9,610 nt of DNA from JAAEQG01 sp023133475 (GTDB lineage Bacteria; Planctomycetota; Phycisphaerae; UBA1845), in assembly GCA_030631415.1 (NCBI GenBank), contig DAOVLE010000207.1, positions 1-9,610 on the forward strand, written 5' to 3'. The notes below the pieces were generated by a model, which saw only the letters and a list, made by a program, of their open reading frames with translations, searched no databases and was not told the origin of the DNA. The translations under genes were made by a program, and so were the position numbers. Shown here piece after piece: positions 1-6,554 of the stretch. Position 1 is the stretch's first letter; each line of letters starts with the position of its first letter.

Positions 1-1
1 C

Positions 2-1222
2 CCCAAGCGGCAGGTGAAGATCATCCCCGAAGTCGGCGGACGGCTGATCGAGGTCCACGATGATCTGGCGGAGGGGAACATCATTTCCAAGGGCGAGCTG
101 CTGTTCGAGATCGATGGGCGGGTTTACAAGTCCAAGGTGCGGCAGGTCGAGGCGGAAATCCGGCGTTTGGAGGCTCAACTCCGCCGCCACGAGAAAGAAA
201 AAACCAACCTGACCAAGCGTATCGGGTTAGCCCGGCAACAGGAAGAACTGGCAGCCATCGACTTCAAACGCGAAACGGACCTGTTCGAGCAGGGTGGCGG
301 TCGGGCTCCGGAGGTCGAGCGGGCTCATGAGCGGTTGCTCGCCCGTCAGGATGCCGTGCTTGCGTATGAGAGCCGGCTCGACCTGATCCCTGTGCAGATT
401 GACGAGACCACCGCCCTGTTGGAAACCAAGCAGGCCCAACTGGACGAGGCTAAACTGAACGTCGCCAAGACCAGGATTTACTGCCCGTTTGACGCCCGGG
501 TGGACTCGGTGACCGCCCAGGAGTCGCAGGTGGTGATCGCCAGTTTTCAGATCGCCACGCTGACCGACATGGAAGCGTTGGAAGTTTCCGTGGTGATCGA
601 CCCGCGCGAGTTGCGCTGGACGGACCAGAAGGCTTTTGCTCAGGCTGTCGGGCAGGATATGGGCGATGCCCCCGAAGCCCGAATCACCTGGACGCTGTAC
701 GGGCAGGAGTTCTCCTGGGCCGGCAAGATCACACGGCTGGAACGGATGGACGAGGTGACCCGGTCGGCTCACATCGTCGTCGAGATTCGCGACATCATGC
801 GGAGCCTGGAGATGGCCAAGGGGCATAGCCGCCCGCCGCTTTCGGTGGGGATGTTCTGCCGGGCGGAGCTGCCTACTGAGCCGCTCGAAGGTGCCCTGGT
901 TATCCCACGGCACACCCTGCGCGACGACTCGTATGTGTATGTATTTGAACCGGATGCGCAAGACCCCAGCCGAGGTCGTCTGGTCGTCCGCCAGGTGCCG
1001 ATTTTGCGGAGTGTGGGGGATCAGGTGTTGGTGGCTCTTCGTCAGGCTGATGCAGCCGCCGGGCTTCAGGCTGGTGATCTTATCGTGGTTTCACCTTTGC
1101 CCAAGGCGGTTGAAGGGATGCGTTTGCTGCGTCGCGATGTGGTGGAAACCGTGCTGGTTTCAGGGCAGTTGAGCCGTAGGGTGGGTGGAACCTCGCGGAG
1201 CGAGGTGGAACCCACCATTTAG
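2..1222 (+). CDS. RND efflux periplasmic adaptor (membrane-fusion protein), 5' partial
   Basis: This is the HlyD/AcrA-type adaptor of a tripartite efflux system, which links an inner-membrane RND pump to an outer-membrane channel in the periplasm. The frame is open to the window edge. The first possible start inside is a GTG at 14, but it falls within the lipoyl motif (IIPEVGGRLIEVHDDL), so the true start and the signal or anchor segment lie upstream. Counting from that GTG, residues 3-33 are the first lipoyl half, about 40-150 a charged Glu/Arg/Gln-rich alpha-helical hairpin, and about 155-175 the second lipoyl half (TRIYCPFDARVDS, where AcrA-like proteins have T.I.APFDG.V). Beta-barrel and membrane-proximal domains follow to about 385. 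The RND pump gene begins 76 bp downstream. The last roughly 15 residues (RVGGTSRSEVEPTI) are encoded by a palindromic repeat that also provides the TAG stop, so the native C-terminus was probably altered. The transported substrate cannot be read from the sequence. Confidence 0.9.
   Translation, partial: PKRQVKIIPEVGGRLIEVHDDLAEGNIISKGELLFEIDGRVYKSKVRQVEAEIRRLEAQLRRHEKEKTNLTKRIGLARQQEELAAIDFKRETDLFEQGGGRAPEVERAHERLLARQDAVLAYESRLDLIPVQIDETTALLETKQAQLDEAKLNVAKTRIYCPFDARVDSVTAQESQVVIASFQIATLTDMEALEVSVVIDPRELRWTDQKAFAQAVGQDMGDAPEARITWTLYGQEFSWAGKITRLERMDEVTRSAHIVVEIRDIMRSLEMAKGHSRPPLSVGMFCRAELPTEPLEGALVIPRHTLRDDSYVYVFEPDAQDPSRGRLVVRQVPILRSVGDQVLVALRQADAAAGLQAGDLIVVSPLPKAVEGMRLLRRDVVETVLVSGQLSRRVGGTSRSEVEPTI
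1176..1217. repeat. Palindromic repeat inside the 3' end of the adaptor gene
   Basis: The stretch begins GTAGGGTGGGT and ends GGAACCCACC. Its centre is the perfect small hairpin CCTCGC-GGA-GCGAGG (1191-1205). It resembles the 59-bp elements elsewhere in the window (GTAGGG start, GGAACCC core), but has GGTGGGT/ACCCACC arms and a different loop. It is translated in frame and lies only 8 bp before the next element at 1226. Confidence 0.7.
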
Positions 1223-1225
1223 CGA

Positions 1226-1284
1226 TGTAGGGCGGGTTCCACCCGCCGCGCGATGCCAGGAAGGCGGGTAAAACCCGCCCTACC
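1226..1284. repeat. 59-bp nested palindrome (REP/BIME-like pair), copy 1
   Basis: Two 22-nt arms, 1226-1247 and 1263-1284, are inverted around a 15-nt spacer (GCGCGATGCCAGGAA). Each arm contains a 7-3-7 palindrome, GGCGGGT-TCC-ACCCGCC on the left and GGCGGGT-AAA-ACCCGCC on the right. The arms match as inverted repeats at 19 of 22 positions. The element fills most of the gap between the two efflux genes and ends one base before the AGGA that probably serves as Shine-Dalgarno of the pump gene. An mRNA hairpin here could affect pump translation or transcript stability; that role is inference. Confidence 0.85.
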
Positions 1285-1298
1285 AGGAACTTTCAAAC

Positions 1299-4200
1299 TT
1301 GACACTCACCGGGCTACGCAGGCTGATCGCCGCCGGCGTTCATAATCCCGTTTATTCCAACGTGTTGATGATCTGCATCCTCGTGGGCGGGTATCTGTCC
1401 GCGCGCACGCTGGTCACCGAGACCTATCCGGAGTTCTCGCTCGACCGTATCTCCATCGAGGTGGTCTATCCCGGTGCCAGCCCCGAGGAAGTGGAGCAGG
1501 GCGTCTGCACCAAAATCGAGGAAGTGCTCGAAGGCCTGCCCGGTGTCAAGCAAATCTGGTCCGCGATCAGTGAAAGCAAAGCCCTGATCATCGTGCGGTT
1601 GTTGGAGAACGTCCGCGATCCGAGCCTGATGATGCTCGACATCAAGGACCGCGTCGAGCAGATCGACACCTTCCCGCCGGAGGTCGAAAAACCGGTCATC
1701 GCCGAGATGATGGTGCGCGAGCAGGTGATCAATGTGGCGATCTACGGTGACGCCCCCGAGCGGGCCATCAAAGAATTGGCGGTCGAGATCAAGGACGAAC
1801 TGCTGTCCGACGAAGCCATTTCACAAGTCGTGCTCACCGGGGTGCGCGACTATGAGATTTCCATCGAGGTTTCGCAGGAGGCACTGCTCCAGTACGGGCT
1901 GACGCTGGAGGACGTCCGGGCGGTGGTGGCCAGGAATTGCCTCGATGTGCCGGCGGGCACGCTACGGACCAGCCACGAAGAATTGACCCTCCGCACCGTC
2001 GGGCAGCGCTACACGGCGCGGGAGTTCGAGGACCTGGCGGCCATCGCCAGGCCGGACGGCACCCTGATCAAGCTGAACCAACTCGCCAAAATCACCGACG
2101 GGTTCGAGGAGGGCTACAAGTCCGGTCGATTCCAAGGCCAACCGGCGGCGGTCCTGCAAGTCTTCAAGACCACCGCCGAGGACACCGCCACCATCGCGTC
2201 AGCCGTGCACGCTTACGTGACGCACAAACAGGCGGAACTGCCCGCGCGGATGCATATCGAGGTATGGGGCGATACTTCGCGCGAAGTGCAGGCCCGGATC
2301 GACATGCTGCTGGAGAACGCCGTTTTGGGCATGGGTCTGGTGGTGCTTGTGCTGGCGCTGTTTTTGGACTTTCGCATTTCGCTTTACGTGGCATTGGGCA
2401 TTCCGGTCTCGTTCGCCGGGGCGCTGATCGTGATGCACTTCACCGGCCAAACGTTGAACATGCTCACGTTGTTTTCGCTGATTATGGTTTCGGGGATCAT
2501 CGTGGATGACGCCGTTGTCATTGCGGACAGTTTCCGCGGCAGTGTGTCGCAGGGTGACACCCCGGGGCTGGCAGCGATCAATGGCGCCGGCGCGGTTGCC
2601 CTGCCGGTGCTGGGTTCGTCCGCCACCACGATTGTGGCCTTCGCTCCGCTGCTGTTTGTGGCGGGGATCATGGGCAAGTTCATCGCGGTGATGCCGGTCG
2701 TTGTCATCTCTGCCGTAGTGTTCTCCGCCGTCGAGGCGTTTTGCATTCTACCGTCCCACTTGCGGCACTGCCTGCATCACCCCAAGCCGTCGGGTTCCGC
2801 AGGGGCGACGCTGAGACGCCGGCGGGCGGCGGCCCGCGAACGTATCGAACGGGGGATCGACCGGGTAATCATGCACGTGTATCGCCCTTTCTGCCGACGG
2901 GCCTTGCACGCTCGCGGGGTGACTTTGTGTGTGGCGGTAGCGTGTGCGGTGCTGGTGGGCGGTCTGGTGGCGGGCGGGCGGATTCCCTTCACTCTCCTGC
3001 CCGAGATTGACGGCGACGTGCTCCGGGCCCGTGTGCGGTTCCCGCAAGGGGTGCCGATAGCCACCACCAAAGCCGCAGCACGCCAACTCGAAGAAGCCGC
3101 CCAACGCCTTAACCACGATCCCGGCCTGCCTCACCATGGCGACGGCAACCTGCTGTGTAAAGAAAGCTCGCTGATCGGCGAGTGGTCCACACGAATCCCC
3201 AGTCGCGGAAGCCATCTCTGCGAAGTGCTGATCGAACTGAAGACGGCTGAAGAGCGACGCCTGGACAGCCAGGTCATCTTAGCGGCGTGGGAACGGCATA
3301 CCGGGGTGATCGACGATGCGGTTTCGGTGACATTTGCGCGGGCACACCGCGGGCCGGCACAAAAACCCCTGGAGGTCCGGCTGCTGGGGGACGACCTGGA
3401 TGAGTTGCGTGAAGCGGCTGACGAGGTGGCTCGGGAGCTTGGCGGGTTCGCCGGTGTCACCGGCATCGAACACGACCTTCTGCCCGGCAAACGCACCATC
3501 CGCGTCAAGCTCGAGCCGTTGGGGCGGACCTTGGGGGTCACCTTGGACGGTCTGGCCCGTCAGATTCGCAGTGGGTTCTATGGGGGAGAAGCGGTTCGTG
3601 TGCAGCGTGGGCGGGACGAGGTTCGCGTCCAGGTTCGTTATCCCGAGCACCAGCGGCGCAGCATCGCGGACCTCGAGAATCTGCGTATTCGGGGGGCTGG
3701 TGGCGAGGTCCCCTTTCGCGAGGTGGCGGGCTACGAGATCGGTCGCGGTTATGCGACGATCCATCACCGGGATGGGCGGCGTTGCGTGCGGATATCCGCC
3801 GACCTGGACCTCCGCCGGGCCAACGCCGAGCAAATTCTCGCCGACCTCGAAACCGGCTTCCTCAGCCGTCTGCACGAGAAGCACCCGGGCATCGAATATC
3901 GGTTTGAAGGGCAGCGGGCTCAGATACTCGAATCGTTGCGTAGCTTATCCTCCGGATTCGTGATCGCCCTGGTGGTGATCTATGCCATTCTGGCTGCCAT
4001 GCTCGTGTCATACTTTCAGCCGATAGTGATTATGGCGGCTATTCCGCTGGGGTTTACCGGGGCGGTGTTGGGGCATGCGTTGGCTGGTTATGATCTGACG
4101 ATCATGAGCGTGTTCGGCATCGTGGCGATGTCCGGTGTGGTGGTCAACGACTCGCTGGTGCTTTTGGACCGTATCAATGTGGGCATTCGCCGGCGGGTTG

Positions 4201-4520
4201 CCGGCTTGAGCAGCTCCACGCCACCGCAGGGTTCCTGGGTCTTCGAGGCGGTCCTGGAGGCTGGGATGCTGCGCTTCCGGGCAGTGATCCTGACCACGGT
4301 GACCACGATCATGGGCCTGGCGCCGTTGCTGCTGGAGCGGAGCACGCAGGCTCAGACGCTGATCCCGATGGCGATTTCGCTGGTCTTTGGGCTGGCATTT
4401 GCAACCCTGCTGACCCTGGTGGTGGTTCCGGCATTGTACCTGCTGATGATCGACCTGCGCCGGGCGGCACGCTGGCTTCGCTACGGCGGAGACTACCCTT
4501 CGGCAGAAGCGATCATGTAA
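1299..4520 (+). CDS. RND-family efflux transporter, inner-membrane pump (AcrB-like)
   Basis: This is a proton-driven pump of the RND superfamily, expected to work as a trimer with the adaptor encoded just upstream. The 1073 residues fit the family's usual 1000-1100. The start is TTG at 1299: an in-frame stop at 1269 precedes it, no ATG or GTG lies between, and AGGA sits 10 nt upstream. TM1 is about residues 18-38 (VYSNVLMICILVGGYLS). The first porter loop runs to about 335, and TM2-TM4 (about 336-412) end with the D403-D404 pair in SGIIVDDAVVIADS, matching the TM4 proton-relay aspartates of AcrB. A second porter loop occupies about 565-880, and a final TM cluster extends to about 1057. In the TM10 equivalent the sequence is SGVVVNDSLVLLD (N950-D951), so the lysine of classical AcrB (K940) is absent. 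RFRAVILTTVTTIMGLAPLL near 990-1010 keeps the Arg/Thr of TM11. This divergent subfamily cannot be assigned to drug or metal export from sequence alone. Confidence 0.95.
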   Translation: MTLTGLRRLIAAGVHNPVYSNVLMICILVGGYLSARTLVTETYPEFSLDRISIEVVYPGASPEEVEQGVCTKIEEVLEGLPGVKQIWSAISESKALIIVRLLENVRDPSLMMLDIKDRVEQIDTFPPEVEKPVIAEMMVREQVINVAIYGDAPERAIKELAVEIKDELLSDEAISQVVLTGVRDYEISIEVSQEALLQYGLTLEDVRAVVARNCLDVPAGTLRTSHEELTLRTVGQRYTAREFEDLAAIARPDGTLIKLNQLAKITDGFEEGYKSGRFQGQPAAVLQVFKTTAEDTATIASAVHAYVTHKQAELPARMHIEVWGDTSREVQARIDMLLENAVLGMGLVVLVLALFLDFRISLYVALGIPVSFAGALIVMHFTGQTLNMLTLFSLIMVSGIIVDDAVVIADSFRGSVSQGDTPGLAAINGAGAVALPVLGSSATTIVAFAPLLFVAGIMGKFIAVMPVVVISAVVFSAVEAFCILPSHLRHCLHHPKPSGSAGATLRRRRAAARERIERGIDRVIMHVYRPFCRRALHARGVTLCVAVACAVLVGGLVAGGRIPFTLLPEIDGDVLRARVRFPQGVPIATTKAAARQLEEAAQRLNHDPGLPHHGDGNLLCKESSLIGEWSTRIPSRGSHLCEVLIELKTAEERRLDSQVILAAWERHTGVIDDAVSVTFARAHRGPAQKPLEVRLLGDDLDELREAADEVARELGGFAGVTGIEHDLLPGKRTIRVKLEPLGRTLGVTLDGLARQIRSGFYGGEAVRVQRGRDEVRVQVRYPEHQRRSIADLENLRIRGAGGEVPFREVAGYEIGRGYATIHHRDGRRCVRISADLDLRRANAEQILADLETGFLSRLHEKHPGIEYRFEGQRAQILESLRSLSSGFVIALVVIYAILAAMLVSYFQPIVIMAAIPLGFTGAVLGHALAGYDLTIMSVFGIVAMSGVVVNDSLVLLDRINVGIRRRVAGLSSSTPPQGSWVFEAVLEAGMLRFRAVILTTVTTIMGLAPLLLERSTQAQTLIPMAISLVFGLAFATLLTLVVVPALYLLMIDLRRAARWLRYGGDYPSAEAIM

Positions 4521-4534
4521 GAAATGGAAAATGG
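4521..4534. repeat. Short AAAATGG heptad remnant
   Basis: GAAATGG followed by AAAATGG directly after the stop codon of the RND gene gives two heptads in phase. It looks like a minimal copy of the longer arrays at 6288 and 7197. Two copies alone could arise by chance. Confidence 0.4.
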
Positions 4535-4592
4535 GGAGGGGGCCACACACTCGTTGCAATCGCGCAAGGGTGTTGAGCGGTGCCCCGCAGCT

Positions 4593-4651
4593 TGTAGGGC
4601 GGGTTCTACCCGCCTTCTCGGCACGGTGTGGCGGGTAGAACCCGCCCTACA
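4593..4651. repeat. 59-bp nested palindrome, copy 2 (perfect 22-bp arms)
   Basis: Arms 4593-4614 and 4630-4651 are perfect 22-nt inverted repeats around a 15-nt spacer (TTCTCGGCACGGTGT). The central triplets TCT and AGA are exact complements. The element lies between two convergent genes and could form a long hairpin in either transcript, so it is a candidate bidirectional terminator or 3'-end stabiliser, although no T-tract follows. The TAG stop of the minus-strand aminopeptidase (4647-4649) lies inside the right arm. Confidence 0.9.
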
Positions 4652-5774
4652 CCTGAGTAGGAGAGCGCGTGTCTTTTAGAAGCTTGGCGAATTGCTTTTC
4701 GAGCTTTTGCAGACGTGCCCTGAATTCCGCGTTGTGCAGGGAGTACGAGTTGCCCGATTTGACCAGGGCGATAAACCACTTCACCAGGTTCTCAAAATCG
4801 CGGGTGCTCACGTACTCGGCGGCGATCTTCTTCCGCTCGATGCCCATGTTGTGGTAGTTGCCCAAAGCCAGACAGATTCCGGTAGCTTGGTAGCCGAAAT
4901 CACAGTAGGCTGCCGCCTCGCAAGTGCCACCGTCCATCAACTTACGCTGATAGGTGAAGGACTTGGTGCGTTTGGCCAGCGCGTCGGCAACGGTGCGGCA
5001 GAAGGCGGTGGCTGCCGGGGTGTAGATGCTCGAACGATCGCCGACACGCAGCACAGGCCCATCGCCGATGCGTGCACTGGGCAGCTCCGAACTGGTCTCC
5101 ACCGCGATGACAACGCACTTCTTGGGGATAGTGCCAGCCCGGCAGGCAGCCATCGCCCCAATAAATCCCACCTCCTCAGCCCGGGTGAACAGGAAATAGC
5201 CCTCACCGCCGGGCTTGTAGCGGCATAGTTGATCCAGACAGCAGAGCATGCCCGCCACACCCGCCATGTCGTCGCAGTCGCGAGCACGGATAAAACGGCT
5301 GCCGATCTTCGGCTCGGGCAGGTCCCACATACCCACGGTGCCGGGCGGAAGCGGCGACCGGACGGTGATGTCGGCAGTCTCGACCCGAGCATCGCCGCCG
5401 CGCCCCCGAACGCGGACACTCTTGATGACCCCGCGCACTGTGCGCTGGCCCACCCAAAAGCGGACCTTGCCGTCGGTGAAGTATGCGCGGTGCACCCCGC
5501 CACGCCAGCGTGCACGCAGGGTCTTGGCATCCATCATGCGCTCGGCGACAAAACCCGGGTGATCAAGATGAGCCGTGAAACAAACGGGATGCTTCACAGG
5601 CCCACTCCCTTGCCGGTAACGAACCAGCAGGTTGCCGTTTTGGTCCTTGGTGAGCGTCAAGCCCCGCCGGCATTTGCAGAACTCGCGGATATAGTCAATA
5701 ACCGCGTGCTCGGCGAACGGTGCGGTGGGGATGGACAGTGCGTCGATGAGAATCTTGCGATGGCTTGCTTGCAT
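4647..5774 (-). CDS. M42-type metallo-aminopeptidase
   Basis: The product resembles M42 (TET-like/glutamyl aminopeptidase) enzymes, which use two metal ions to remove N-terminal residues from peptides, usually in the cytoplasm as large oligomers. With the ATG at 5774 it is 375 residues. Candidate metal and catalytic residues appear in family order: H69/D71 (AHLDH), D168-D169 (RDCDDMAGVAG), E200-E201 (TRAEEVGFIGA), E226 (AVETS) and H308 (GNYHNMG). GGTCEA at 282-287 is also typical. No signal peptide is seen. An upstream in-frame TTG at 5792 would add six residues; the ATG is preferred because GGTGGAAG lies at the right distance before it. The 5832-6188 gene ends 57 bp upstream on the same strand, so the two may share a transcript. 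The stop lies in a dispersed palindrome, and the last few residues (SPTQV) abut it. Substrate specificity is unknown, and M20 or M28 relatives are less likely alternatives. Confidence 0.9.
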   Translation of the reverse strand: MQASHRKILIDALSIPTAPFAEHAVIDYIREFCKCRRGLTLTKDQNGNLLVRYRQGSGPVKHPVCFTAHLDHPGFVAERMMDAKTLRARWRGGVHRAYFTDGKVRFWVGQRTVRGVIKSVRVRGRGGDARVETADITVRSPLPPGTVGMWDLPEPKIGSRFIRARDCDDMAGVAGMLCCLDQLCRYKPGGEGYFLFTRAEEVGFIGAMAACRAGTIPKKCVVIAVETSSELPSARIGDGPVLRVGDRSSIYTPAATAFCRTVADALAKRTKSFTYQRKLMDGGTCEAAAYCDFGYQATGICLALGNYHNMGIERKKIAAEYVSTRDFENLVKWFIALVKSGNSYSLHNAEFRARLQKLEKQFAKLLKDTRSPTQV

Positions 5775-5831
5775 ATTTCTTCCACCAGACAAGGCTGAGT
5801 CGAAGGGTCAATATGGCGATGGTAGCAGGGT

Positions 5832-6188
5832 CTAGAGCTTCATCTTCAATATCCAGAACATCGCCAGGCAGATGACCGCCCCAGCCAGAACCGCCGTTCC
5901 CAGGAAAAAGGCCACCCAGGAGCGGGTCTGCATGTTGTTGCGGCGTTGCCCGGCGCTGTTGAAGCCCAAGACCAGCCCTATCAGGCTAAGCAGCGATATC
6001 CCGGCGGTGCCAAGCATAACCAGGGGGGCATATATGCTCTCGGACCCGTACATGATGGCTCGCAACTCGGAATTGTAGTTTCGCCCCAGAATGGTTATCA
6101 GCACCACAAGACCAAAACTGGCGAGGATGGTGATAATCAGCGAGACTTTCGCTTGAACGTCATACCGGCGTAAACTCTTGGAGGCCAC
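5832..6188 (-). CDS. Small membrane protein with three predicted transmembrane helices, unknown function
   Basis: I do not recognise the family. From the GTG at 6188 the protein has 118 residues, with three hydrophobic stretches: VSLIITILASFGLVVLITIL, YAPLVMLGTAGISLLSLIGL (continuing VLGF), and SWVAFFLGTAVLAGAVICLA (continuing MFWIL). A basic stretch, AGQRRNN, lies between the second and third. There is no recognisable catalytic motif or signal-peptidase site. An upstream GTG at 6233 would give 133 residues, with only AGGAAA directly abutting it. The 6188 GTG has GAGGAG six nucleotides upstream and sits about 56 nt from a promoter-like TTGCCC-17-TACAAT, so I prefer it. The M42 peptidase gene follows 57 bp downstream on the same strand. 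Confidence is good that this is a gene, modest about its start. Confidence 0.72.
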   Translation of the reverse strand: MASKSLRRYDVQAKVSLIITILASFGLVVLITILGRNYNSELRAIMYGSESIYAPLVMLGTAGISLLSLIGLVLGFNSAGQRRNNMQTRSWVAFFLGTAVLAGAVICLAMFWILKMKL

Positions 6189-6194
6189 TGCTGT

Positions 6195-6200
6195 CTCCTC
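6195..6200 (-). promoter_or_regulatory. Ribosome binding site (GAGGAG) deciding the start at 6188
   Basis: On the minus strand GAGGAG lies six nucleotides before the GTG at 6188. It favours this internal GTG over the GTG at 6233 for the small membrane protein. Confidence 0.55.
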
Positions 6201-6250
6201 ATTCAACCTGATTCGTTTGTGCTCTGCTCGCACTTTCCTGACAGATACTC

Positions 6251-6279
6251 ATTGTAGAGCCGACCGGGGGGCAGGGCAA
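6251..6279 (-). promoter_or_regulatory. Candidate sigma-70 promoter for the small membrane protein gene
   Basis: The minus strand reads TTGCCC (6279-6274), a 17-nt spacer, then TACAAT (6256-6251). These match the -35 and -10 consensus at 4/6 and 5/6 positions with ideal spacing. Transcription would start near 6244, leaving about 56 nt before the preferred GTG. The -35 hexamer belongs to a 14-mer (6274-6287) also found beside the second AAAATGG array at 7180-7193. This is inferred from consensus only, and promoter usage in this lineage is not known to me. Confidence 0.45.
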
Positions 6280-6287
6280 TCGCATCT

Positions 6288-6329
6288 AAAATGGAAAATG
6301 GAAAATGGAAAATGAAGAATGGAGAATTG
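6288..6329. repeat. Heptanucleotide tandem array (AAAATGG/AGAATGG), six units
   Basis: Six heptads run in phase: AAAATGG three times, then AAAATGA, AGAATGG and AGAATTG. The array directly abuts the 14-mer GGGCAATCGCATCT at 6274-6287. It resembles in kind the short tandemly repeated heptanucleotide sequences described in cyanobacterial genomes. On the minus strand it is a T-rich tract just upstream of the candidate promoter. Confidence 0.9.
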
Positions 6330-6356
6330 AGAAATCGTGGTAACGCGGGCGGGGAT

Positions 6357-6415
6357 GTTTAGCGGCGATAATCCGTAGCGTTTAGCGGCGACAAGTCCAC
6401 AGCGTTTAGCGGCGA
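6357..6415. repeat. Three tandem copies of GTTTAGCGGCGA with 23-24 bp period
   Basis: GTTTAGCGGCGA occurs at 6357, 6380 and 6404. The second and third copies extend to AGCGTTTAGCGGCGAC. Between them are unrelated 11-12 nt stretches. Immediately after, GGAGCGCGTAG occurs twice (6424 and 6439) and GAGCGTGAAAA-like words follow. I see no coding sequence here. The role is unknown. Confidence 0.75.
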
Positions 6416-6503
6416 CCCGAAGGGGAGCGCGTAGATGGGAGCGCGTAGCAAGGAAGCGTGAAAATATGGAGCGTGAAAAACGGGGGAAACGGCGCATCAT
6501 CGT

Positions 6504-6525
6504 TGTAGGGCGGGTTTCACCCGCC
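6504..6525. repeat. Solo left arm of the 59-bp palindrome family
   Basis: TGTAG followed by GGCGGGT-TTC-ACCCGCC is a complete left unit. The next bases, GCACCATGACGCGAAGG, resemble the spacer of copy 1 (GCGCGATGCCAGGAAGG), but the right arm is missing and unrelated sequence follows. It looks like an element that lost its right half, 29 bp beyond the stop codon of the minus-strand lipoprotein gene. Confidence 0.8.
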
Positions 6526-6554
6526 GCACCATGACGCGAAGGTCCGCTTCATGC

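Larger units (their letters stand above)
6189..6554. other. Gene-free stretch rich in three repeat types
   Basis: This 366-bp gap contains, in order, a candidate promoter, a shared 14-mer, a six-unit heptad array, a 23-24 bp tandem motif, repeated GAGCGCGTAG words, and a solo palindromic arm. An 83-codon frame crosses it on the minus strand but consists entirely of repeat translation. No convincing gene was found. Confidence 0.8.

Noticed and set aside
227..961. Long minus-strand frame opposite the adaptor gene
   Set aside because: It is antisense to a well-supported coding region in GC-rich DNA, and its translation shows no domain pattern.
4008..4559. Minus-strand frame opposite the end of the RND gene
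   Set aside because: It shadows conserved transmembrane coding sequence, and its His/Gln/Arg-rich translation is typical of antisense frames.
6252..6262. TTGTAGAGCCGA as a degenerate palindrome left arm
   Set aside because: It resembles the start of copy 3, but no palindromic core follows; the same bases are better explained as a -10 hexamer on the minus strand.
6249..6500. 83-codon minus-strand frame upstream of the small membrane protein
   Set aside because: Its translation is made wholly of heptad and tandem repeat sequence, including repetitive FSIFHF-type peptide.
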